In this document: piece by piece, positions 1 through 6,985 of the stretch
How the letters are laid out: every line of letters begins with the position of its first letter
How positions within the stretch are numbered: position 1 is the stretch's first letter
Assembly (NCBI GenBank): GCA_026994125.1
Contig: JALWRJ010000035.1
Coordinates: 1-9,235, forward strand
DNA from: Cyclobacteriaceae bacterium
Lineage (GTDB): Bacteria > Bacteroidota > Bacteroidia > Cytophagales > Cyclobacteriaceae
Direction: 5' to 3'
Length of the DNA: 9,235 bases
Translations under genes and position numbers: made by a program
The notes under the pieces: model-generated
The model's input: the letters and a program-made list of their open reading frames with translations, nothing else
The model's database searches: none
What the model was told of the DNA's origin: nothing

Positions 1-827
1 CCTTCAAACACCACATTCTTTTCAATAGCTAATTCTTGTACCAAAGATTTTAGCATGCCATCTTCACTACTCTTACCAACAAACACCAACAGGGCCTCAG
101 GCATTGCCTTCAAAACTTTTGGCATTGCCTTAATGGCCACATCTGTACCTCTGCGCAAGCCTGTATCTCCCACATATAAAACTAGCTTCTTCCCTAAAAA
201 CTTGCTCAAAATTTGCTCATCATGTGGATATTGATAAAAAATATCTGCTACTATGGAGTTGGGCACTACCTTAATTTTTTCTTTAAGGCTTTTATCAATA
301 TTGCTATACTTGGTTTTTGCTTCATTTGTTACTAATATAATGTTATCGGCCTTTCGCATCAACTCCAATTGTTTTTGTTTCCATTGGTTAATTGATATTA
401 GTATTTTACTTGATATTTTCTTCATATGAGGATAAAACCTCATAATTTCTGGTCGATCTTCATGTAAATCAAGGGTAACAGGCAACTTAAATATTTTATT
501 AGCTTTATAAACAGCAGCTGCAATAGGCATATCATGAACATGCAAAGCATCAGGTTTTACTTCTGTTATAAACTTATTAACCTTAGTTGAAACAATATTT
601 GTGTAAAAAGGCAGCGAATACACTAAGGCTGATAGCTTATACAGTAATTTGCTCCCTGGTGTTCTATATACTTTAATACCTCTAATATTTTCCGCAGCAT
701 GTACTACAGATTTGTAGCTCAATGAAAACAGTACAACTTCATGTCCTTCACCTATCAAACTTACGGCTTCATTTTCCACTCGTGAGTCAGGTGGAAAATC
801 TGTATCTAAAAACATGGCAATTCGCAT
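1..827 (-). CDS. Glycosyltransferase family 4 (GT-B fold), partial, C-terminus beyond the left edge
   Basis: The minus strand is open from an ATG at 827-825 to the window edge: 275 residues and two bases of the next codon. The N-terminus MRIAMFLDTDFPPDSRVENE is the usual first strand and glycine-less loop of a GT4 acceptor domain. HVHDMP (96-101) and DLHEDRPE (120-127) are typical of this domain. After VVPNSI (187-192) the donor-nucleotide domain begins, with YVGDTGLRRGTD (218-229). The expected E-x7-E donor-sugar motif would lie in the missing part; full family members are about 370-400 residues, so roughly 100-130 are absent. By family knowledge it transfers a sugar from an activated nucleotide sugar onto a growing surface glycan at the cytoplasmic face; the sugar cannot be predicted. 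It is divergent from the methyltransferase and flippase genes, fitting a polysaccharide locus. The gene is AT-rich compared with genes to its right. Family call is firm, specificity unknown. Confidence 0.9.
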   Translation of the reverse strand, partial: MRIAMFLDTDFPPDSRVENEAVSLIGEGHEVVLFSLSYKSVVHAAENIRGIKVYRTPGSKLLYKLSALVYSLPFYTNIVSTKVNKFITEVKPDALHVHDMPIAAAVYKANKIFKLPVTLDLHEDRPEIMRFYPHMKKISSKILISINQWKQKQLELMRKADNIILVTNEAKTKYSNIDKSLKEKIKVVPNSIVADIFYQYPHDEQILSKFLGKKLVLYVGDTGLRRGTDVAIKAMPKVLKAMPEALLVFVGKSSEDGMLKSLVQELAIEKNVVFE

Positions 828-837
828 AAAGCGTAGG

Positions 838-864
838 TTGAGTTTATGAAAAGTTTTATGTTTG
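838..864 (+). promoter_or_regulatory. Candidate Bacteroidota-type promoter for the methyltransferase-flippase unit
   Basis: TATGTTTG at 857-864 is an exact match to the Bacteroidota -7 consensus TAnnTTTG. A TTG at 838-840 could be the -33 element, but the 16-bp spacing is one short of the usual 17-23 bp. It would place the transcript start about 12 bases before the ATG at 883. It lies in the 55-bp divergent gap, where a promoter is needed. Short degenerate motifs occur by chance, so this is tentative. Confidence 0.4.
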
Positions 865-882
865 AGTACTTAACGTATTTTT

Positions 883-1593
883 ATGCATCAAGCACCAATT
901 TTACAACAAGCCTCTAATATCTCACAATTTTTCTTTTTAATAAAGAATAATATTGTTGCACCCAAATCAAAATCCTATAAGTACTTAAAATACAGGCTTT
1001 TACGCCCTTTACTTAAAGGGTACTATAAATTGTTTAACGTATTTTATCCCGGCAGGCCCTGGACCACCCCTGCCTCCATCCTTTTTTTTGATAAGGTACT
1101 AACCAATGATATGGTAGGCTTGGAGTATGGCAGTGGGCGCAGCACGTTGTATTTTGCCAGTAAACTAAAAAAACTGGTAAGCATAGAGCACTACGAAGGC
1201 TGGTATAACAAAGTAAGCCGAATGATAGCCCAAAAACAGTTATCCAATGTGGAATACCATTTAATACCTAAGCAGGAAACAGCAGGTGCCCTGCCCGACA
1301 CCGAGGAAGCGCTTAACACCCTGAAAGGAGGTGAAGAACGACCCGAATTTGCCCATTATTACAATAAAGTACTGGAATACCCCGATGCCTATTTTGATTT
1401 TGTACTTATTGATGGCCGCGTGCGCGAAAAGTGTGGGCTCAATGCCATCGCTAAGCTTAAGCCGGGGGGCATTTTTGTATTGGACAACTCCGAGCGCCCA
1501 CGCTACCACTTGCTCCACGAAGCCTTACAACATTGGCCCAAGGTAGTTACCACCACCGGCCTAACCAATACCACCATTTGGATTAAACCGTAA
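883..1593 (+). CDS. Class I SAM-dependent methyltransferase-like protein of a polysaccharide locus
   Basis: This 236-residue protein has a Rossmann-type methyltransferase core. GLEYGSGRST (79-88) fits motif I, the SAM-binding glycine loop. SIEH (100-103) fits the acidic end of strand 2. FVLIDGRVRE (173-182) fits the motif II/IV region, and LKPGGIFVLDN (192-202) fits motif III. Residues 1-60 are basic and aromatic and lie outside the core; they may form an acceptor-binding or membrane-associated cap. The ATG at 883 is the first one after an in-frame TAA at 871-873. The flippase ATG follows its stop after two bases, so the two are almost certainly co-transcribed. The context suggests modification of a glycan or a lipid-linked precursor, but this is inference and the acceptor is unknown. 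GC content rises sharply inside the gene. A T8 run (1082-1089) and a G6 run (1464-1469) lie in the coding sequence. Confidence 0.8.
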   Translation: MHQAPILQQASNISQFFFLIKNNIVAPKSKSYKYLKYRLLRPLLKGYYKLFNVFYPGRPWTTPASILFFDKVLTNDMVGLEYGSGRSTLYFASKLKKLVSIEHYEGWYNKVSRMIAQKQLSNVEYHLIPKQETAGALPDTEEALNTLKGGEERPEFAHYYNKVLEYPDAYFDFVLIDGRVREKCGLNAIAKLKPGGIFVLDNSERPRYHLLHEALQHWPKVVTTTGLTNTTIWIKP

Positions 1594-1595
1594 TT

Positions 1596-3083
1596 ATGGG
1601 AATTATAGCCAAACAAAGTGTTGCTTCTACCCTGCTTACCTACCTGGGAGTGCTTATTGGATTTGCCAATTTTTTCTATTTTTTCCCTGCGTATATGTCG
1701 CCCGAGCAGGTAGGCCTGGTGCGTACCTTCCAGGATGGAGCCATGCTTATGGTGCCTTTTATTCAGTTGGGGGTTAGCCAACTTACCTTAAAGTATTACC
1801 CGGCCTACAAGGGCCAACAATATTACAGCGAGCTTATTTCGTTTATTTTTATCTATTTTGGTTTATCTACGGTGTTTTTTAGCCTGCTATTTTGGGTGTT
1901 TAACCAACAAGTGGCAGCCTATTTTACTCAAAATGCAGCTGCGGTTGTACCCTACTTAGCCTACATGCTAAGCCTGGGTATTTTGTTGGCCTTGTATCAA
2001 TTGTTGGTTTCGCTGGCGCAATCGTTGCGCAACATTGTGCTGCCCAACTTTTTAAAAGAAGTATGGCTACGGTTTTCAACTCTGGCCGGTATTTTACTTT
2101 TTGCCATGCAGCTTATTAGTTTTCATCAGTTTATGATGTTTTTAATAGCTGCCTACTTTTTTAATTTAATTGTGTTGGCCGGCTACCTCCTTAAAAAACA
2201 GGTGTTTCAGTTTACCTTTCAGTTTACATTTATAACCAAAAACAGAGTAAAAACGATGCTTTCTTATGCCTTATTTACTTTTTTAAGCGCCAGTGGTATT
2301 TTAATAATAGGTAAAGTAGATAGTTTAATGGTTAGTGGTATGCTCAACTTAAAATCAAACGCTATTTATACCACAGCTTTCTACATTGCCGTGCTTATTG
2401 AACTGCCCAAAAGAGCCGTAGCCCAAATTAGTTTACCTGTCATTGCGTCTGCCTTTGAACGCAACGATATGGCCGAAATAAGGAGAGTGTACCAAAAAAG
2501 CTCACTCAATAATTTATTAATTGGGCTGCTTATTTTTATGGGCATTTGGTGCAACCTGGATGCCATGTACAGCTTAATTCCTAATACACAGGTATATAGT
2601 ATGGGCAAATGGGTGGTGCTTATTATTGGGTTGGGCAAACTGCTGGATATGGCGGCCGGTACCAATGGCGAAATTATTGTGATGTCGAAATATTACCGGG
2701 TAAACGTTTATTTGGTGGTGTTACTCACCCTTTTTACGGTGGTTGCCAACTACCTGCTTATACCATGGTATGGGCTCGAAGGGGCAGCCCTGGGCTCCAG
2801 TTTGGCGTTGCTCTTATTTAATTTAAGCAAGTATATATTTTTAGTTGCTAAACTAAATATGCAACCTTTTACCCGAAACACGCTAAAAGTACTTTTTATC
2901 GGAATAATTGCTTTTTTTACAGGCAGTTGGTTACCTGATTTACCATCGGCACTTCTTGATATTGCCTTCCGTTCTATGGCTATTATAATCGTATTTGGAG
3001 GTTTAGTATGGTGGCTAAAACCCAGTGAGGATGTGGAAGCGCTAGTTCAAAAAATCTTAACCTTTTTGCGCAAAGGCCCCTAG
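1596..3083 (+). CDS. Polysaccharide/oligosaccharide flippase of the MOP (Wzx-like) superfamily
   Basis: The 495-residue product is very hydrophobic, with about 12-14 predicted membrane segments across its whole length. The first begins near residue 8 (ASTLLTYLGVLIGFANFFYF), followed by the cytoplasmic-loop pattern MSPEQVGLVRTFQDGA (34-49) typical of polysaccharide-biosynthesis transporters. Length and topology fit the MOP family (Wzx/MATE-related), which moves lipid-linked oligosaccharides from the inner to the outer face of the cytoplasmic membrane. The start is the ATG two bases after the methyltransferase stop, which implies translational coupling. Residues 204-211 are a tandem FQFT-FQFT encoded by a 12-bp repeat. 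The stop codon overlaps the convergent hydrolase stop in a shared CTAG. Family assignment is from topology and sequence feel; the transported glycan is unknown. Confidence 0.85.
   Translation: MGIIAKQSVASTLLTYLGVLIGFANFFYFFPAYMSPEQVGLVRTFQDGAMLMVPFIQLGVSQLTLKYYPAYKGQQYYSELISFIFIYFGLSTVFFSLLFWVFNQQVAAYFTQNAAAVVPYLAYMLSLGILLALYQLLVSLAQSLRNIVLPNFLKEVWLRFSTLAGILLFAMQLISFHQFMMFLIAAYFFNLIVLAGYLLKKQVFQFTFQFTFITKNRVKTMLSYALFTFLSASGILIIGKVDSLMVSGMLNLKSNAIYTTAFYIAVLIELPKRAVAQISLPVIASAFERNDMAEIRRVYQKSSLNNLLIGLLIFMGIWCNLDAMYSLIPNTQVYSMGKWVVLIIGLGKLLDMAAGTNGEIIVMSKYYRVNVYLVVLLTLFTVVANYLLIPWYGLEGAALGSSLALLLFNLSKYIFLVAKLNMQPFTRNTLKVLFIGIIAFFTGSWLPDLPSALLDIAFRSMAIIIVFGGLVWWLKPSEDVEALVQKILTFLRKGP
2205..2228 (+). 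repeat. 12-bp tandem duplication inside the flippase gene
   Basis: Two adjacent 12-bp units, TTTCAGTTTACC and TTTCAGTTTACA, differ only at the last base. They lie in frame and encode FQFT twice (residues 204-211), in a segment flanked by lysines between two hydrophobic stretches. It looks like a small in-frame slippage duplication. Confidence 0.75.
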
Positions 3084-4084
3084 TTAATTTGCTCGGTTAA
3101 GAATTGAAAAAATGCCTTATTAAATCCCCGGCTGTTTTCTAAATGAGGCAAATGCCCCGCCTCAACTACCTTAACTACTTCAATTTGAGGAATTAACCTT
3201 TGCGCTTCAGGTATGGTTTTTTCCGGATAAATAACGGTATCGTGTTTACCCATAAGTAATAACACCGGAATACCTGAATTACCTATTTGACCCATTTCGG
3301 GGTGTAAATCACGCATGTTGGCCTTGGTGGATAATAAAGCATGCACAAAACCTTTATATTCCATTTGCGGGCGGTATAAATCCGGCCAGTAGGCAAATCG
3401 TTCTGGTTTATAAAAATCCTCTAGTTGGGAGTCGGCCATGTGGGGCGCCTTTTCCCGTAACGCTTTGGCTACTTCCCTATCACATAATTTTACGGGTTTG
3501 TTATCTTTTTTATCTACCGTTTCAAACCCGCTGGGGTCAACCAGTACAAGTTTTTTAACCCGGGCAGGATGTGTTGCTGTGTAGTACGACACCACTCGCC
3601 CACCGCAGGATAGCCCTACCAAATTAACCGCAGTTTCCGGAGCCAGTTTATCGAGGAGTTCTTCCAACTGTGTACTTAAAAATTCGACCGAATACACGGT
3701 TTCGGGCCTATCGGAATACCCACGGCCAAACATGTCGTATCGAATTACGCCAAACCCCTTCTTTTTTGCTGCCAAATAGGTTGAATCCCAAATATAAGAA
3801 GGCACCGAGTACCCATGCACCAACACAATAATTTCCTTATCTGTTGTTAAGGTAGTGTCTATAAAAGTGTAACCTGCTGATAATTTTATAAAATGATTCT
3901 TGCCAATACTGTCACGCAAGTGCTGGTCTATTACCTTACTTTCAAAATAATGCGTAGAGCTACCTGTTGAGGTGGCACTTGGGTTGTTGGGTATAGCTCC
4001 ATTTCGGTTATTTGCAGTGTTGGCACACCCGCTTAGGGTTATATAAAAAAAAGCATAAACGGCTAGTTGTTGTAGGGTTGGCAT
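3080..4084 (-). CDS. Alpha/beta-hydrolase-fold lipoprotein
   Basis: The 334-residue product starts with a short hydrophobic signal ending in LSGC (17-20), a good lipobox, so Cys20 should be lipidated after signal peptidase II cleavage. A low-complexity Ser/Thr/Asn linker (about 21-45) follows. The hydrolase domain shows HGYS (90-93, oxyanion-hole region), RYDMFGRGYSDRP (115-127), the nucleophile elbow GLSCG (157-161) with Ser159, MGKHD (278-282) with the likely acid Asp282, and GHLPH (310-314) with the likely catalytic His311. The catalytic triad therefore looks complete. Such proteins hydrolyse esters, lactones or similar bonds; substrate is not predictable. The mature protein should be envelope-anchored; no acidic residues directly follow Cys20, so the Bacteroidota surface-export signal is not evident. 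It reads towards the flippase and shares the CTAG stop overlap with it. No clear TAnnTTTG promoter was found upstream. Confidence 0.88.
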   Translation of the reverse strand: MPTLQQLAVYAFFYITLSGCANTANNRNGAIPNNPSATSTGSSTHYFESKVIDQHLRDSIGKNHFIKLSAGYTFIDTTLTTDKEIIVLVHGYSVPSYIWDSTYLAAKKKGFGVIRYDMFGRGYSDRPETVYSVEFLSTQLEELLDKLAPETAVNLVGLSCGGRVVSYYTATHPARVKKLVLVDPSGFETVDKKDNKPVKLCDREVAKALREKAPHMADSQLEDFYKPERFAYWPDLYRPQMEYKGFVHALLSTKANMRDLHPEMGQIGNSGIPVLLLMGKHDTVIYPEKTIPEAQRLIPQIEVVKVVEAGHLPHLENSRGFNKAFFQFLTEQIN

Positions 4085-4365
4085 GCGTAAAAAATCAGTA
4101 CACTTAAAAATACATAATTTTGCTCCATATAACCCGATTTATTTACAAAAGATTGCTAAAAACAGGGCACATCGTGCACTTAGTAATTACTATAGCCATT
4201 GGTTGTCCGGTATCCAACATGCAGGCAATAGGTTTAGTATTAAGCAATAATGTATTAATAAGCAATATTTTTAAATAGAACAATTAAAAGTAAAACAACA
4301 AATCCAAAAAACTAAAAACTTAATTTGCTTAAAAATTAATACATTTGAAGCATAAGCATTTTAAT
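4085..4365. promoter_or_regulatory. AT-rich divergent intergenic region between hydrolase and sensor kinase
   Basis: No gene-sized reading frame is seen here. The right half is very A-rich, with an almost T-free stretch at about 4280-4319, as often seen in Bacteroidota leaders. TACATTTG (4340-4347) matches the -7 consensus TAnnTTTG exactly but has no TTG at proper distance; TTTG at 4324-4327 leaves only 12 bp. TAGGTTTA (4229-4236) is a 7/8 match with TTG at 4203-4205 about 23 bp upstream. Three GCAATA copies lie between 4225 and 4267. Either promoter could drive the kinase operon; neither is certain. Confidence 0.35.
4225..4267 (+). repeat. Phased GCAATA direct repeats upstream of the sensor kinase
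   Basis: GCAATA occurs at 4225-4230, 4244-4249 and 4262-4267, with periods of 19 and 18 bp. The last two copies extend to TAAGCAATA (4241-4249 and 4259-4267). Spacing near two helical turns is what tandem regulator-binding sites often show. The region is AT-rich, so chance similarity is possible. Confidence 0.4.
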
Positions 4366-6525
4366 GTGAGGAAAACTACTCTATATATACTTTACCTTTT
4401 TACTTTTCTGATGTTGGTTATGCACCAAGCCACCTCACAAGATGCCTTAAAAAAGCCCCCAATCATCCGTAACTACGGGGCCTCGGTATTGGGTTCGCCC
4501 ATTAATTATAGTGGTATTGTTTTACCTGATAAGCAATTGCTATTTGCCAACGGAAAGGGTGCTTTGCTATACAATGGCACCCATTGGAACCTCTTAAAAT
4601 TAGCCGGCCAAAGCGAGGCTGTATCACTCTTGTACCAGGATAGCGTTATCTATGTAGGTGGCAACGATGAGTTTGGGTATTTTAAAAAGGGTGACTCCGA
4701 TAAGTATGTTTATACTTCCTTTAAAAATTATTACAGCCGCATGCTCCCTTTGGGTAAAATATTTCAGGTTATAGCCTATAAGGGCAATATATACTTCCAA
4801 ACCTATGGTGCCATTTACCAATGGGATGGCGCCAAACTACACGAAATTCCCTTACACGATGCCTATATTTTTAATACCGGACCTGCATTGGTAGCTTCTA
4901 TTTTTAATACCGGACTGGCAGTACTTGAGCAAGACACCTTTAAGCTGGTAAATACCCGCTTTAAATTTGCCGAAGATGCTGCTTTTGACATTTTTCCTAC
5001 CAGCCAACCAGGGCATTACCAGCTTATTACTGGCGAAAATGGCATTTTCGATTTTAATTTGTATACATATAGTGTAAAGCCAATACATAGCGAAGTAAGC
5101 AAGCTGTTTAAAAATGACGGCTTTTACCACGGTGTTCCTTACCTAGATAGCCTATGGGTAGCTACTACCTGGGATGGTGGTGTGGTTATTTACAATAGCC
5201 AGGGTAAAATAAAGAGGTTTATTAATAACGAAGTAGGTATTACCGGTAAATTTTTGCGTGAGCTATTTGTAGATTACCGCAATAAAATTTGGGTTACATC
5301 CGATGTAGGAATATCAGAAATTTACTGGCCTGCCTTCGATACCTTAACCCAGGCCAACTTAACCGTTAGCAGTATTAAAATAAACGACCAGGAGGCCAAT
5401 ATAGCGCTACTTAAAGATAGCTTGCTTAAGGAAGGCACCAACCTGACCTTTGAACTGGCCACACCAGGCTTTAATTGGGATGAGGTAGCCTACTCGTATA
5501 AACTCGAAGGCATATCAGCTAAATGGTCTGATTGGGTGCAGTACAACCATAAAGACTTAACCGATTTAAAAGGAGGTAGCTATACCCTGTTTATAAAAGC
5601 GAAAACGGTTACAGGTATTGAAACCACGCCCCTGAAATTAAGCTTTACCATTCAAACACCATGGTATAAATCGGTTGTAGGAATTATTGTTTTAGTGGCG
5701 GGTTTGGTAGTAATAACCTTATTGCTTATTTGGGCTCGCACCCTTCGATTAAATATTATTAACAAACGATTAGAATACACCGTAAACAAGCGTACCCGCG
5801 AACTTATCGAAAAAAGCGAAGCCCTTGCCCGTGCCAATAAAGAGTTGCAAACCAAAAACAAAGAACTCGACCAGTTTGTGTATCGCTCGTCACACGATTT
5901 AATTGCCCCCTTAAAATCGTTAAAAGGCCTTATTTACATTGCCAAAAACGACCGTCCAACTAAAAATCAGGAAGAGTACCTTAACCACATGGAAAAAAGT
6001 GTACTCAGGCTCGAAGATTTCATTAATTCCATCATCGATTTTACCACCAATGTAAATACACCTCCGGTGCGTAAAGAAGTAGCGGTTGATGAAATTATTA
6101 ACGATTTAGTGCTAGAGCTTAAATACTTTGCCCAGGCCGAAAATGTAAAGCTAATCAGAAACCTGAATTTACCCGTTATAAAATGCGACCCAAAGCGGCT
6201 TAAAATAATTTTGAGTAACCTGATTACCAACTGTGTAAAATATCACAACTACAACCAACCTAATCCATACATTGAAATACGCACATTTGAAAAAAACAAC
6301 CAAGCTATTATTGAAGTAGAAGACAACGGGCAAGGAATTAAACCAGAATTACTTACCCATATTTTTGATATGTTTTTTAGAGCCAGCGATACTTCGGAAG
6401 GCTCCGGTTTAGGACTGTACATTGTAAAGGATACAGTAGCCAAAATTGGGGGAATCATTAATGTAAATTCGGTATTTGGCCGGGGTACCACTTTTACTAT
6501 TATATTGCAACATGAAAAAAATTAG
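4366..6525 (+). CDS. Membrane sensor histidine kinase with periplasmic propeller and Y_Y_Y domain
   Basis: From a GTG start the product is 719 residues, beginning MRKTTLYILYLFTFL, a clean signal peptide with likely cleavage in ATSQD (23-27). A TTG at 4345 adds seven residues (726) and is the alternative start; there is no ATG before the signal peptide. Residues about 35-320 resemble two-component-regulator propeller repeats, with YVGGNDEFGYF (96-106) and NKIWVTSDVGISEI (306-319). A Y_Y_Y domain follows (about 330-428, YSYKLEG at 376-382), then a membrane helix (437-457) and a coiled coil (about 465-503). The HisKA H-box is SHDLIAPL with phospho-acceptor His510. The ATPase domain has an N-box with Asn618/Asn622, G1 DNGQG (653-657) and G2 GSGLGL (679-684). 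All catalytic motifs are intact. There is no receiver or AraC output domain and no adjacent response regulator. The signal is probably a periplasmic glycan or metabolite, by analogy only. Its end overlaps the peroxiredoxin gene by 14 bp. Confidence 0.92.
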   Translation: MRKTTLYILYLFTFLMLVMHQATSQDALKKPPIIRNYGASVLGSPINYSGIVLPDKQLLFANGKGALLYNGTHWNLLKLAGQSEAVSLLYQDSVIYVGGNDEFGYFKKGDSDKYVYTSFKNYYSRMLPLGKIFQVIAYKGNIYFQTYGAIYQWDGAKLHEIPLHDAYIFNTGPALVASIFNTGLAVLEQDTFKLVNTRFKFAEDAAFDIFPTSQPGHYQLITGENGIFDFNLYTYSVKPIHSEVSKLFKNDGFYHGVPYLDSLWVATTWDGGVVIYNSQGKIKRFINNEVGITGKFLRELFVDYRNKIWVTSDVGISEIYWPAFDTLTQANLTVSSIKINDQEANIALLKDSLLKEGTNLTFELATPGFNWDEVAYSYKLEGISAKWSDWVQYNHKDLTDLKGGSYTLFIKAKTVTGIETTPLKLSFTIQTPWYKSVVGIIVLVAGLVVITLLLIWARTLRLNIINKRLEYTVNKRTRELIEKSEALARANKELQTKNKELDQFVYRSSHDLIAPLKSLKGLIYIAKNDRPTKNQEEYLNHMEKSVLRLEDFINSIIDFTTNVNTPPVRKEVAVDEIINDLVLELKYFAQAENVKLIRNLNLPVIKCDPKRLKIILSNLITNCVKYHNYNQPNPYIEIRTFEKNNQAIIEVEDNGQGIKPELLTHIFDMFFRASDTSEGSGLGLYIVKDTVAKIGGIINVNSVFGRGTTFTIILQHEKN
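4866..4915 (+). repeat. Pair of exact 17-nt direct repeats, 33 bp apart, in the kinase sensor region
   Basis: TATTTTTAATACCGGAC occurs at 4866-4882 and again at 4899-4915. The 33-bp period is exactly 11 codons, giving two IFNTG motifs in the propeller part (YIFNTGPALVASIFNTGLAV). Loss or gain of one unit would keep the frame. Confidence 0.8.
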
Positions 6526-6985
6526 CAAAGGGCAACCCCTGCCCTCCTTTACCTTACCCAACCAGGATGGTACGCCCGTTGAAATTCATAGCCTTCGGAA
6601 TAATAGATACATGGTACTATACTTTTACCCAAAGGATGAAACCCCGATTTGTACTAAAGAGGCCTGTACCTTTAGAAATGAATTCGATACCTTTAAGCAG
6701 TTTAACTGTACTGTGGTAGGCATTAGTGCCGATAGCCCGCAATCACACAAAGCTTTTATCAAAAACCATCAACTACCTTTTATATTATTAAGCGACAAGG
6801 ACAACAAAGTTCGTAAAAAACTAGGCGTTCCACGCGATTTTCTTGGTTTGCTCACCGGCCGGTACACTTATGTTATCAACCGTGAAGGCCTGGTGGTAGA
6901 AGTTATTAGCGGTGCGTTAATAGCCGATGTGCATATTCAAAAATCTCTTAAAAAACTAGCCCATGAACAACGAACTCATCCATAA
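6512..6985 (+). CDS. bcp: Peroxiredoxin of the Bcp/PrxQ subfamily
   Basis: The 157-residue product has the thioredoxin-fold peroxiredoxin pattern and the usual length of Bcp (about 155). FYPKDETPICTKEACTFR (38-55) contains the P-x3-T-x2-C active site: Pro40, Thr44 and peroxidatic Cys47. Cys52, five residues later, is the resolving cysteine typical of the atypical 2-Cys PrxQ type. VGISADSPQSHKAF and the central ILLSDKDNKVRKKLGV segment are also characteristic. It reduces hydrogen peroxide and organic hydroperoxides in the cytoplasm using thioredoxin. The ATG at 6512 was chosen because the protein then begins MKKISKGQPLPSFTLPNQDG, as in the family; an in-frame TTG at 6476 would add 12 unfamiliar residues inside the kinase's coding sequence. 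The gene overlaps the kinase by 14 bp and the next gene by 23 bp, which suggests translational coupling. Confidence 0.95.
   Translation: MKKISKGQPLPSFTLPNQDGTPVEIHSLRNNRYMVLYFYPKDETPICTKEACTFRNEFDTFKQFNCTVVGISADSPQSHKAFIKNHQLPFILLSDKDNKVRKKLGVPRDFLGLLTGRYTYVINREGLVVEVISGALIADVHIQKSLKKLAHEQRTHP

Noticed and set aside
4170..4183. GCAC-ATC-GTGC hairpin in the divergent region as a terminator
   Set aside because: Only a 4-bp stem and no T-run follows.
4199..4219. TTGG...CCAA inverted repeat as an operator
   Set aside because: Four-base arms are too short to separate from chance in this region.
4624..6491. Minus-strand open frames opposite the sensor kinase
   Set aside because: No domain, no plausible start context, and full overlap with conserved kinase and sensor motifs.
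6476..6511. In-frame extension of the peroxiredoxin from a TTG at 6476
   Set aside because: It would add 12 hydrophobic residues absent from the family; ATG at 6512 gives the normal Bcp N-terminus.
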